Assembly: GCA_903970185.1 (NCBI GenBank)
Contig: CAJCIC010000084.1
Coordinates: 1 to 64,000 of the forward strand
DNA from: Gammaproteobacteria bacterium
Lineage (GTDB): Bacteria; Pseudomonadota; Gammaproteobacteria; Burkholderiales; Burkholderiaceae_D
Length of the DNA: 64,000 nt
Reading direction: 5' to 3'
Positions within the stretch are counted from its first letter, which is position 1. Each line of letters begins with the position of its first letter. The notes below the pieces were generated by a model. It saw only the letters and a program-made list of their open reading frames with translations. It made no database searches and had not been told where the DNA came from. A program made the translations under genes and the position numbers. Positions 54,564-63,394 of the stretch are shown here, one piece after another.

Positions 54564-54590
54564 GTCAACGAATTTTCATAGCTTGGTCAT
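54564..54590 (+). promoter_or_regulatory. Triple 11-bp-phased TCA repeat before the HD-GYP gene
   Basis: GTCAA at 54564, TTCAT at 54575 and GTCAT at 54586 are 11 bases apart. Aligned with the site before fimT, 20 of 28 positions agree, including the shared CGAAT between first and second boxes. It ends 97 bases before the start codon, close to the 85 bases seen at fimT. Confidence 0.5.
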
Positions 54591-54687
54591 AACTGCGCAT
54601 CGGTTGCCCCGTACATTGCTTTCATAGCTTCCCGTGGTGCACGTTTCGAAGTCGCCTCGAAGTGCACTGCTTCCCAAGGAGAACATC

Positions 54688-55503
54688 GTGAGAGCAGTCT
54701 ATCCAGGCAACGGGATCACTGGCTTCGTCGCACCTCTCGCGACGCATGATCCTGGCGCATCGAGTTCGCCGAGCGTCGCGCTGTTCGATCTGATCCTTGG
54801 GCACGGCAAGCGCGTCGCGCTCCTCGCGTATGCCATCGCGATTGAATTCGGACTTACGCGCGAACGCTCGGCGGCGATAGCCGAAGCCGCGTTCAATCAT
54901 GACATCGGCAAGCTCTTCGTCGATGACGATATCCTGCTGCAGTCGCGCACGCTCACCAAGGCTGAACATGCGGCGATGCGCCAGCACACGATCTTCGGAG
55001 CCCGGGTCGTTTGCCTGTTGGGCCGCGGCACCTGTTCCAACAGCGTCGTCACCACTGCCGTGTGTCGTTCACACCACGAAAGGTGGGACGGCAGCGGTTA
55101 TCCGGACGGCCTGTTCGGAGAGGCGATTCCTCTGGCTGCAAGAATCGTCGCCGTGGCCGATGCATACGATGCGTTGCTCGCAAAGCGCCCGTACAAGGAA
55201 GCATGGCCCCCGGAAGAGGCTTTCGACTACGTCGTTGTGCAGTCTGGGACGGCTTTCGATCCGCAGGTCATCAATGCCTTCGCGGCAGTCGTGCACTTGG
55301 TGACGCACTCCAAGCTGGTCGCTATTGAACTGAATCACGCCGAAATCATTGCACGGCGTCTTTGTGACGCAAGCGTCAAGTATGCCGAACTATCGTGCGA
55401 GTCTCTCAGTGGCAGCCCGAACGGGGGCTGGAGGCGCCTGCGCCCATTCATGGCGCCGTGGCATTCGATGCCCAGCGTCATTGCATCAAGCTCTGGTCGA
55501 TGA
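54688..55503 (+). CDS. HD-GYP domain protein (cyclic di-GMP phosphodiesterase candidate)
   Basis: 271 residues. The metal and signature residues of the HD-GYP family are visible: His39 (LGHGKRVA), His71-Asp72 (NHDIGKLF), His100, His129-His130 ([12 protein letters not shown]) with Gly137-Tyr138-Pro139, and [15 protein letters not shown]. No separate sensory domain is attached; the N-terminal 35 residues are short. The GTG at 54688 is chosen because AAGGAG lies six bases upstream; an earlier GTG at 54634 has no such site. It would degrade cyclic di-GMP. Confidence 0.88.
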   Translation: MRAVYPGNGITGFVAPLATHDPGASSSPSVALFDLILGHGKRVALLAYAIAIEFGLTRERSAAIAEAAFNHDIGKLFVDDDILLQSRTLTKAEHAAMRQHTIFGARVVCLLGRGTCSNSVVTTAVCRSHHERWDGSGYPDGLFGEAIPLAARIVAVADAYDALLAKRPYKEAWPPEEAFDYVVVQSGTAFDPQVINAFAAVVHLVTHSKLVAIELNHAEIIARRLCDASVKYAELSCESLSGSPNGGWRRLRPFMAPWHSMPSVIASSSGR

Positions 55504-56274
55504 CGCACTGCAGCCTCTTAAGGCATCGTGCCTCGATCAGGGGAAGCGATGCAAAGCCTGCGTTGCTTCGATCGGGTCTCGTCGTCGACGCACAACCCCT
55601 CTGACCGGATGCAGGCCAGAGCAAGGACCGAATGTTCGATCAGCGTAGCTGCGCTGCGCCACGGTGGTTCATCTGAACCCGGCGGTTGCGGTTTCGCCGG
55701 GCAGCGTTGATGCGCAGTCGAACGCCTCGGTGGCGCGGCTGGAAATTGGCCGATGGGCGAAAGCGCTGCAGTCCGACACGAATGTCGCGGGTCGCACGAT
55801 TCTCCTCTGGAATGAGCAGCGCTTGGAAGATGCGATGCAAATGGCTCGCTACGTCAAGGTGCTGAGAAAGGCGGGAGCCAACGTCGTTGTCCAGTCCATC
55901 ACGGATGGGTGCCAAACGGCGCTCTGACCCGCAATCGATGTGCGGTAACGTACATACGGCAGGCGCGAACAAGGCGACAGTGCCAAGAATGGGGCGTTTC
56001 CTGCGTAGCTGGCTGCGGATGCATCATCTGCCCTTCGGTGAGTCCTCCCGTGCAGATGTCAAATCGCAGCCGCAACCTGCGAAGAAAGTGCCGCGGGGCA
56101 TCCTCCTCGCACAGGGATGAGACTGCGGGTGGTACTCTCCAGCGGCAACCCGATCGCACGGGATCGTCTTAGAAAGCAGGCGCGGCGTGATCCTTCTTCT
56201 TGCCAAGCGTTCACCGGACTCGCCCATTGGCGTTGCTTTTCGGTGCGCATTTGCGCATTCGTCGTGAGTCGACC
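55504..56274 (+). other. Debris region before the phytochrome gene
   Basis: 771 bases. It contains a glycosyltransferase scrap (55664-55927) and otherwise no recognisable coding. Codon bias is irregular and stops are frequent in all frames. No terminator or RNA gene was seen. Confidence 0.45.
55664..55927 (+). pseudogene. Fragment of a TPR-linked glycosyltransferase gene
   Basis: 87 codons in which RWAKALQSDTNVAGRTILLW followed by NEQRLEDAMQMARYVKVL matches in pattern the linker between TPR repeats and the glycosyltransferase domain of SPINDLY-like bacterial proteins (W.G..L.GRTILLHAEQG.GD..QFARY). The preceding TPRs and the catalytic domain are missing, and several key Gly residues are changed, so it is a relic. 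Confidence 0.45.
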
Positions 56275-58755
56275 ATGAGCGACGATGTGGGCTCCGCAGC
56301 GCTCGATAAACTGGCCCTGTGCGAGATTGAACCGGTCCACATTCCCGGCGCGATCCAGCCCCATGGGGCAGTGCTCGCGGCACTGGCGGACGGGCTGGTT
56401 GTCACCCACGCCAGCGCCAACCTCGTGACGATTCTGGGCCGGCCCTTTGAAGCTGTGCTCGGGCTACCGCTTGCCAATGCGATTGGCGAGGCGGCCTGTC
56501 TCGCGCTCGTCAATGCGGGTCCGAGTGACGAAGTCAGGGCTGAGCCGGTCCATTCGCTCATCGGGCCAGATGGAGGCCTGCTTTTCTTGCGTGCGCACCG
56601 GACGGGGCGGCACCTGTGCGTCGACATCGAACGCATCAAGTTCGAGCCCCTGCACAGACGGCCGATCTTCCTTGCGCTCTCCGTGGCGGAGACGTTCACG
56701 CAGGCGGGGGCCGTCATCGAGCTTTGCGAACTCGCGGTGCGGGGCTTGAAAGCCATCAGTGGCTACGATCGGGTGATGGCCTACCGCTTTGACGAGGACG
56801 GCGACGGCGAAGTCGTCGCAGAGGCGCGCGAGGCCCACCTAAAACCTTATCTGGGACAGCACTATCCGGCATCCGACATTCCGGCTACGGCCCGGCGGCT
56901 GTACCTGCGGCAACGCGTCGGCGCGATTGCCGATTCCAGCTACACCCCGGTGCCGCTGTGCGTTGACCCAGCCTTAGATGATGGCGCACCGCTCGATTTG
57001 ACCCATAGTGCACTGCGCAGTGCCTCGCCCGTGCACCGCGAATACATGCGCAACATGAATACCGCGGCGAGCCTGACGATTGGACTCGTGCATGGACCAG
57101 ACCTCTGGGGCATGCTGGTGTGCCATCACGCCGTGCCGCGCATCGCCGGAGCAGAACTTCGGGTTGCGGCAGACATGATCGGGCGAGTCGTATCATTGGG
57201 CCTCGGCGGCCTGGGCGAGGCGGAAGTCCATGCCCAGCGCATCGCGCGGATGGCCATGCTGCGAGCGCTTATCGATCGCCTTGCCGCCCCCGTCGCGCTA
57301 CCCGAAGCATTTGTCAAGGCGGCGCCGGAATTGCTCCGTCTTGTCGATGCCGGGGGGGCTGTAGTGCGCGTTCTTGGCGAGCTTGTTTGTATCGGGCAGA
57401 CGCCGCCTGCCGCCGCCATCGAGCTTGCTCTTTCGGTCTTGCAGCCGCTTGCCGATGGCGAGGTGCTCGCGCTTGACAATCTCGGTGTGCGACACCCGGA
57501 ACTCATCGCCTGTACGAGTGAAGGTAGCGGCGTGCTGCTGCTGCCGCTTGCCTCCGGCAATGAGGACGTGATCCTCTGGTTCCGCCCAGAACGCGTACGC
57601 ACCATCACCTGGGGCGGTAATCCATCCGTACCCGCGACCTGGCATGCTGCGACCGGGCAGATTTCTCCACGCACCTCTTTCGCCGCATGGGAGGAATCGG
57701 TGCGAGGTCGTTCGATGCCCTGGACCAAGGCTGATCTGGCGCTTGCCCGTGAGTTGCGCGCGGCCGTCGAAGCCGAAATGGCCATGCGCACGAGAAGGGC
57801 CTTGCGGGAGAGTCAAGCCGAGCTCGGCCTGCTCGTCGAGCACTCCGGCGATGCCGTCATGTCGCTTGCGCCCGATGGCACTCGCCGCTACGTATCTCCT
57901 GCCATTGAGCGTCTCCTGGGATGGCGACCTGACGAGCTGGTCGGAAGCGCCCCCGTGCTCGGCAGTCGTCCGGCAGAGTTCGTCCACCCCGAAGACCTCC
58001 AGCTTGTGCTCGAGCTCAGTACGGCACTGCATGCGGGCAGCGTCAGCGAAATTGCCGTGTGTTTTCGGCATTTGTGCCGTGACGGCTCGTGGCGCTGGGT
58101 CGATGGTCGCTCGCGCCTGCGCATGGGCGCCAATGGCGCAGGACCAGACGGAATCGTGGTAACGCTACGCGATGCGACGGACCGCAAGGCCGTCGAGTTC
58201 AAACTGGTGGCCGCGCTGGAACGCATGGAGCGCATGGCCGCCACCGACGGCTTGACAGGTCTTTTCAACCGCCGCCATTTCGATGGCGTTGCCAAAACCG
58301 AATGGCGGCGCTGTGCCCGCGAGCAGCGACCCTTGTCTTTACTGCTCCTCGATGCCGACCACTTCAAGTCGTATAACGACCGTTACGGGCACCCCGCGGG
58401 CGACGATTGCCTGCGCGCGATTGCGACGCAACTCACAGTGGCCGCCCAGCGGCCGGCAGACTTTGTGGCACGCTATGGCGGCGAGGAGTTTCTGGTCTTG
58501 CTGCCGCACACTGATCGCGACGGTGCGGCGCATGTCGCCGAACGCCTGCGCAGGCTGGTTGCCGGCCTTGGCCTTGCGCATGAAGATAATCCGGCTGGTG
58601 CGGTCGTGACCGTCAGTGTTGGCGGTGCAACTGCATGGCCTGGACTTAAGGACAGTGGTCCGCGCAGCGTTGCCGAACTCCTGGCGGCAGCGGACGCTGC
58701 CCTGTACGAGGCAAAAAGCGGCGGACGCAACCGGGTTGTGCTCGCCAAAGAGTAG
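56275..58755 (+). CDS. bphP: Bacteriophytochrome diguanylate cyclase (PAS-GAF-PHY-PAS-GGDEF)
   Basis: 826 residues. Cys16 in LALCEIEPVHIPG is the biliverdin attachment site of bacterial phytochromes. The GAF domain keeps Tyr170, Asp201 in PASDIP, His254 (SPVHREYMRNM) and His284/285, which hold the chromophore; a PHY domain follows (to about 515), then a PAS domain and a GGEEF-type cyclase (735-739) with an RPAD inhibitory site. It would couple red/far-red light to cyclic di-GMP synthesis. No histidine kinase module is present. No heme oxygenase gene for biliverdin synthesis is in the window. Confidence 0.95.
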   Translation: MSDDVGSAALDKLALCEIEPVHIPGAIQPHGAVLAALADGLVVTHASANLVTILGRPFEAVLGLPLANAIGEAACLALVNAGPSDEVRAEPVHSLIGPDGGLLFLRAHRTGRHLCVDIERIKFEPLHRRPIFLALSVAETFTQAGAVIELCELAVRGLKAISGYDRVMAYRFDEDGDGEVVAEAREAHLKPYLGQHYPASDIPATARRLYLRQRVGAIADSSYTPVPLCVDPALDDGAPLDLTHSALRSASPVHREYMRNMNTAASLTIGLVHGPDLWGMLVCHHAVPRIAGAELRVAADMIGRVVSLGLGGLGEAEVHAQRIARMAMLRALIDRLAAPVALPEAFVKAAPELLRLVDAGGAVVRVLGELVCIGQTPPAAAIELALSVLQPLADGEVLALDNLGVRHPELIACTSEGSGVLLLPLASGNEDVILWFRPERVRTITWGGNPSVPATWHAATGQISPRTSFAAWEESVRGRSMPWTKADLALARELRAAVEAEMAMRTRRALRESQAELGLLVEHSGDAVMSLAPDGTRRYVSPAIERLLGWRPDELVGSAPVLGSRPAEFVHPEDLQLVLELSTALHAGSVSEIAVCFRHLCRDGSWRWVDGRSRLRMGANGAGPDGIVVTLRDATDRKAVEFKLVAALERMERMAATDGLTGLFNRRHFDGVAKTEWRRCAREQRPLSLLLLDADHFKSYNDRYGHPAGDDCLRAIATQLTVAAQRPADFVARYGGEEFLVLLPHTDRDGAAHVAERLRRLVAGLGLAHEDNPAGAVVTVSVGGATAWPGLKDSGPRSVAELLAAADAALYEAKSGGRNRVVLAKE

Positions 58756-58831
58756 ACCCAGCCTCAGCGTGATGTTCTCCTCGCCCTTCGGAGCCTGCTT
58801 GGAGGCAGCCGAATATTCTGCTCCAATAGGC

Positions 58832-61045
58832 ACGATGCGCGACTCTGCGACGAACGCAGCACTCTCACTGTCGGGCGGATCCGACTGGCCCTTGATGCGG
58901 CTGCGCTTTAGCCAGGGCGTTCTGGCGGCTGTGATCCTGGCTGCAAGCGCGCTCTTCTCCCAGGCGCTCAGTTTTTCCGGCTTGGCATTCTCCCTGTTCT
59001 GGCCGCCCGCAGGCATTGGCTACGCTCTGATCTGGAGATACGGGGGGCGGGCAGTGCCATGGGTCGCCCTTGGCATTGCACTACCGACCTTCCTCTTCTA
59101 TCCCGCCTGGGGCTCCGTCTGCGTTGTCCTTGGCGAGACCGGTGCGCCATGGCTCGGCGCAGCGGTTCTTCGACGTCTGACTCAGCGCAGCGCGCCTGCG
59201 CCTACAGCGTTGCGCTGGCAGCTGTCGTTTTACGTGAGCGGGCTGCTCGCCGCCTGCCCACTCGCGGCAGCCCTTGGCACCATGGGCGCCTTCGCCGAGC
59301 ATCGCTTCGCGCTGGCAAGCGTTCCGGCTGCCTTTTTGGCCTATATGATCGTCGAGTCGATTGGCGTGGTGCTGTTCGCACCACCTGCGATCGAATGGCT
59401 CAAGCGCGACCCACCTGCAGCCAGCGCAGCACCGCTTTCGGCGCCGCGGCATCGATGGATCCTGGCTGTACCCGTGGTCATCGAAACACTGCGCTGGCTG
59501 CTTTTCGCGACGGTGGGATCCGAGTACGCCGATCTCTTGATCTATGCCTACTTTCCGCTTGTGGCCTGGTGTGCGTTGACAGAACCGGTGCAGCGCACCA
59601 ACGGGCTCCTCGTCGTCGTCGCAGTCGCGGTTCTGAGTAGCCAGGCATGGCGCTTGAGCGGGATCAACTCGGTTACGTCCAGCTTTGATCTGTTTCGCCT
59701 CGCGCTGGTGATCTTGACGTTGAGCGTCATGGGACAGCTGTTGGCTGCCCTGGCAAGCGAGAGGCGCGACGCGGTCGCCGAGATTGCGCGACAGGCCGAA
59801 CTCGACCCGCTCACCGGGTTGCTCAACGAGCGCAGCTTTGCGCAGCTGCTCGATCAGATGCAGCCGCCCTTTGCGGTCGTCTTGCTCGCGCTGGAAAATT
59901 GGCCCGAGTTCGAGATTTTGGCAGGCATTGGCGCAAGCTACGACGTCCAGCGCGAATTAACGCAGATGTTCCGCGAGACGCCGACGCTGAGTCGGCCCGC
60001 GCGCCTGCAGGCCGGCATTTTCGCTTGTGTGATCAACGAGGGCTCACCCTGGCCTGGGTCGCTCGTGCCCCTGCTTGAGCGGCGCTGGGGGAGTCGCGGC
60101 ATTGAGATGCGCCTGATCGCCGCCGGCCTGGATGTCCCGCCCATGACGCTCAGGCAGGCGGGCGAACTGATGCTCGGTGCACGCACCTTGCTTAACGAGG
60201 CGTTGTTCTATCCCGATGAAGGTCCCAAACTCACCCCTTGGACCATCGAGCTGGGCGCCAAGCGCCGCAACTACGAGATTCTGGTGGATTCGATCCGCAA
60301 CGAAGTCCGCGGCGGACGTCTGATCCTGTTTGGCCAGCCGGTCATCTCCGCCGATCCGAAGCGACGACCGAGCATGGAGATTCTCGTGCGCTTGCAGGCG
60401 AGTAACGGCGAGTTCCTGCCCTCTGCCGAGGTGGCGCGCGTACTCGCCCAGAACATCATCTCGGTCGAATTGGATCGGCGTGTTATCCAAGCCACTTTCC
60501 AGTGGTTCGCATCGCGCCGCGGGCAACTGGCGCATGTTGAGCGCGTCGCCATCAATCTGGCTGGCTCCAGTCTGTCGTCGCCTTCATTGTTCGATTGGAT
60601 TGAACGCTGCCGCAGCGAAGCCGAACTCGATGCGCACGCCTTTTCCTTCGAGATCACGGAAAGCCAGGCGATCCTGAACATGGACGCAGCAGGCACCCTT
60701 GTGCAACGATTGCGCCAGGCCGGCTACAGCATTGCGCTTGACGACTTTGGCACCGGGCTTGCGACGTTTGACTACCTGAAGCGCTTTGCCGTCGACTATA
60801 TAAAGATTGATGGCAGCTTCATAAGAAATCTCGCGCACAGCGCCATTGATCTTGAAATCGTCACGGGCATCGTGCGGCTGGCACGGATCATGAGCATTGG
60901 CACCGTTGCCGAATACGTCGCCGACAATGAGATTGCGCAGGCGGCACTTGCCGCTGGCATCGATGAATTGCAGGGCTATGGCATCCAGGCCCCGATACCG
61001 ATCGACGCGGCCCTGGAATGGTGCCGTCACGCAAGGAAATCCTAG
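58832..61045 (+). CDS. MASE1-GGDEF-EAL membrane protein with degenerate GGDEF
   Basis: 737 residues from ATG 58832 (an ATG at 58772 is also in frame). About eight membrane helices form a MASE1-type sensor (FWPPAGIGYALIW), then a GGDEF-like domain without the catalytic motif, then an EAL domain. The EAL site reads MEILVRL, with NLAG, FEITES, LDDFGTG and YIKID present, but the AEGVE block is AEYVA. It therefore looks like a phosphodiesterase or a cyclic di-GMP receptor rather than a cyclase. It lies 76 bases after the phytochrome gene. Confidence 0.88.
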   Translation, partial: TMRDSATNAALSLSGGSDWPLMRLRFSQGVLAAVILAASALFSQALSFSGLAFSLFWPPAGIGYALIWRYGGRAVPWVALGIALPTFLFYPAWGSVCVVLGETGAPWLGAAVLRRLTQRSAPAPTALRWQLSFYVSGLLAACPLAAALGTMGAFAEHRFALASVPAAFLAYMIVESIGVVLFAPPAIEWLKRDPPAASAAPLSAPRHRWILAVPVVIETLRWLLFATVGSEYADLLIYAYFPLVAWCALTEPVQRTNGLLVVVAVAVLSSQAWRLSGINSVTSSFDLFRLALVILTLSVMGQLLAALASERRDAVAEIARQAELDPLTGLLNERSFAQLLDQMQPPFAVVLLALENWPEFEILAGIGASYDVQRELTQMFRETPTLSRPARLQAGIFACVINEGSPWPGSLVPLLERRWGSRGIEMRLIAAGLDVPPMTLRQAGELMLGARTLLNEALFYPDEGPKLTPWTIELGAKRRNYEILVDSIRNEVRGGRLILFGQPVISADPKRRPSMEILVRLQASNGEFLPSAEVARVLAQNIISVELDRRVIQATFQWFASRRGQLAHVERVAINLAGSSLSSPSLFDWIERCRSEAELDAHAFSFEITESQAILNMDAAGTLVQRLRQAGYSIALDDFGTGLATFDYLKRFAVDYIKIDGSFIRNLAHSAIDLEIVTGIVRLARIMSIGTVAEYVADNEIAQAALAAGIDELQGYGIQAPIPIDAALEWCRHARKS

Positions 61046-61100
61046 ACGGGCTTGCCTTGACGCGGATTCTGAGCCACCTTGAGGTGCCGGGTTGCCAACG

Positions 61101-61712
61101 TCACAGGGGCAACAGCGAAGCGACGATGCGCTCGGAAAGCCTGGCGAGCAGATCATTGACCGCGCCCGCGGTAGCAGCGCCGCCGCCTTCACCGATCGGC
61201 GCTTCAAGCACGGCCCTCGTTGTCTGCCAATCCGTATCGATACGATTCAGGTTGTCGCGACCGGCAGGCGGGAATTTCACCGACCAACTGGCCTCGAGCT
61301 GGGCGCTGTTGCCGACGACCCGGTAGGCGAGCAGATTCACCGACACCTGAATCGGATGGACTGGCGCTGGTGTCCCGGGGAATGCGACCGCTCCTGGCGG
61401 TAGCCGCGCCGCCAGGTCTTCGCTTAGCGTTTGCCGCGCCAGCTGCGCAAAAGGCGCGGCCCAGTGATCGAACTCCTCGATTTCGAACTGTCCCGGCGAT
61501 ACTTCCCTCATGATTTCGTCGCGGTCAAAAAGCGCAGGAACGTTAAAGCCGGTGATCTGGACTGTCCCGGCGGTAAAGGCGGGCGGCGCCTGTTGCCGGC
61601 TCGCCTCGGGCTGCAGACCGTAAAATCGTGTGGTCTGACTTGAGCCACACGCCGAGAGCAAAAGCGCGAGCGTGATGGCAAACAGGATGTCGAGTTTGCG
61701 AATCGATCTCAT
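61101..61712 (-). CDS. pqiC: PqiC-type outer-membrane lipoprotein
   Basis: 203 residues with a lipoprotein signal (lipobox LLSAC, Cys22). The body matches the ABC-transport auxiliary lipoprotein family (PqiC/YmbA): FYGLQPEASR near the start, VQITGFNVPALFDRDEIM, and a helix-rich end. In E. coli PqiC anchors the PqiB tunnel to the outer membrane. The start overlaps the pqiB stop (TAATG). Confidence 0.9.
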   Translation of the reverse strand: MRSIRKLDILFAITLALLLSACGSSQTTRFYGLQPEASRQQAPPAFTAGTVQITGFNVPALFDRDEIMREVSPGQFEIEEFDHWAAPFAQLARQTLSEDLAARLPPGAVAFPGTPAPVHPIQVSVNLLAYRVVGNSAQLEASWSVKFPPAGRDNLNRIDTDWQTTRAVLEAPIGEGGGAATAGAVNDLLARLSERIVASLLPL

Positions 61713-63394
61713 TACTTATCCTTTCCCTTGCCTTGGATCAATGCCTCGGGGTGCCTGTCCAGATAGTCGGCAAGCGCACGAACCGAGCGTGCCGCCTCTG
61801 TCAGCTGCTGGATCGCCGCGGGAACGCTGGCGTCGACATTGCCGCCCTGACCGTTCAATATCGCCTGCGCCGCCGCCGCAGTACCGGACACTTCATTTGC
61901 CACCTGATTCAGCTTTTGCACCAGCGGGCCGATCTGGGGCCGCACTTCGGTCATGACCTGATCGACCTGGGCGAGGCTGCTGTCAAGGTGCTGCAGACTG
62001 TCACTGAGTTCTGGCGAAGAAATCAGCCGATTCAAGTTGCCCGTGATGCTCTTGATGTCCTGGCCGATGGCTGTGATCGGCACGCTATCGACCTTGGCCA
62101 GGATCTGCGCGACGTGATCCGTGACGTCATCGATACTGCTGCCGCCATCAGTGCTTGGAATGATCGGCGGCGTGCCTGCGAGAAGTGTTGCGCTTGCTGC
62201 CGCCTTGACGGCGTCAAGGTTGATGACGAGGCCGCCGATCAAGGCCGGCCTTTGCGCCAATCGGGCGCGATAGCCACGCGCAATCAGGTGTCTGATCAAT
62301 TCATCCGTGGCAGTGCGCAACTCAGCCGTATTGCCCGCGGCTGCAAGGCCGAGTCGGCCCGGAAACAAATCTGCCAGAACCCTTGTTTTCGCAGCACCGG
62401 TGCGCGCGTCAACATCAAGCCGGACGCTTTCGACCTGGCCAACGCGAAAGCCGAGAAAGCGCACCGGTGCACCCCGATTGAGATCGCCTGCCACACCGTC
62501 AAAACTGAAGGCATAGCTGACACCCGGTCCGGATGGACCCGCTCTTGCCTCATTTTCGTCGGTGTAAAGCGGAAAGAGGCGGTTGTCTGGACTTTGCGCG
62601 CTGCTGGCGATTTCCTCTGCACGATCCATTTCGATCCCACCGGTAAGCAATGTACCGGCGTGATCAATGTTCGCGCTTAACGCTCCGCCCGAGACGCTGA
62701 CCTTGAACGGACTTGAGATCCAGAACAAGGAACTTGCGTCGACCAGTTTGTCGAAGGGGGCGAGGATGAAGATTGCAATGCGGAAGACGTTCTTGTCGTC
62801 GAGACGCACTTCGGTCACTTTGCCGATCTCCTCGCCGTGATAGAAAATCGACGAGCCGGACTTGACACTGCTTAGCCGCTCGGCGGTCAGCGCGTAAGGC
62901 GTTCCCTTGGTGCCTGGATAAATCACCGGTGGCGCATCCAGGCCCACGAAGTGCCGCGTCGGCGTGCCACCCACCCCTGGAGACACGCCGATCGACAAGC
63001 CCAGCAGCGCGGCCTTGACCGATGAAATGTCGGAGAGGTCCGGCTTTTCTCCGACCAGCCAAAATTTGGTATTGGTGTTCAGGCCCGGCTCGGCTTGCGG
63101 AACGACGCGCAATGTCACATCGACCCGATGGCCGTCGGGGTTGATCTGGATCTTCGTGACCTTGCCGCCGATCACGCCCTGGTAGATGAGTTTGGTATCG
63201 CCGACACTGACGCCTGTGGCATCGTTGAACGTCACGACGATCTCGATGCCGCGCTGACTGAGCGACTGGATACCGAGATAGAGAACGACGATGAAGGCCG
63301 CCAGGGGTGCCGCCCAGACCAGGCCGAACCAGCGGCTGCGCTTGGCTTGGGCCTCGGGCAAGTTGCTGTCATCCGGGCCAAGATCCCCGGTCAC
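61712..63394 (-). CDS. pqiB: PqiB-type MCE protein
   Basis: 560 residues: one N-terminal membrane helix (about 25-45) and three MCE domains (about 48-135, 160-235 and 290-390), with a C-terminal coiled-coil region that builds the needle-like tunnel across the periplasm. FNDATGVSVGDTKLIYQGV opens the first MCE domain and GAPVRFLGFRVGQVESV the third. It is thought to move lipids between membranes. The GTG start overlaps the pqiA stop by four bases. Confidence 0.93.
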   Translation of the reverse strand: MTGDLGPDDSNLPEAQAKRSRWFGLVWAAPLAAFIVVLYLGIQSLSQRGIEIVVTFNDATGVSVGDTKLIYQGVIGGKVTKIQINPDGHRVDVTLRVVPQAEPGLNTNTKFWLVGEKPDLSDISSVKAALLGLSIGVSPGVGGTPTRHFVGLDAPPVIYPGTKGTPYALTAERLSSVKSGSSIFYHGEEIGKVTEVRLDDKNVFRIAIFILAPFDKLVDASSLFWISSPFKVSVSGGALSANIDHAGTLLTGGIEMDRAEEIASSAQSPDNRLFPLYTDENEARAGPSGPGVSYAFSFDGVAGDLNRGAPVRFLGFRVGQVESVRLDVDARTGAAKTRVLADLFPGRLGLAAAGNTAELRTATDELIRHLIARGYRARLAQRPALIGGLVINLDAVKAAASATLLAGTPPIIPSTDGGSSIDDVTDHVAQILAKVDSVPITAIGQDIKSITGNLNRLISSPELSDSLQHLDSSLAQVDQVMTEVRPQIGPLVQKLNQVANEVSGTAAAAQAILNGQGGNVDASVPAAIQQLTEAARSVRALADYLDRHPEALIQGKGKDK

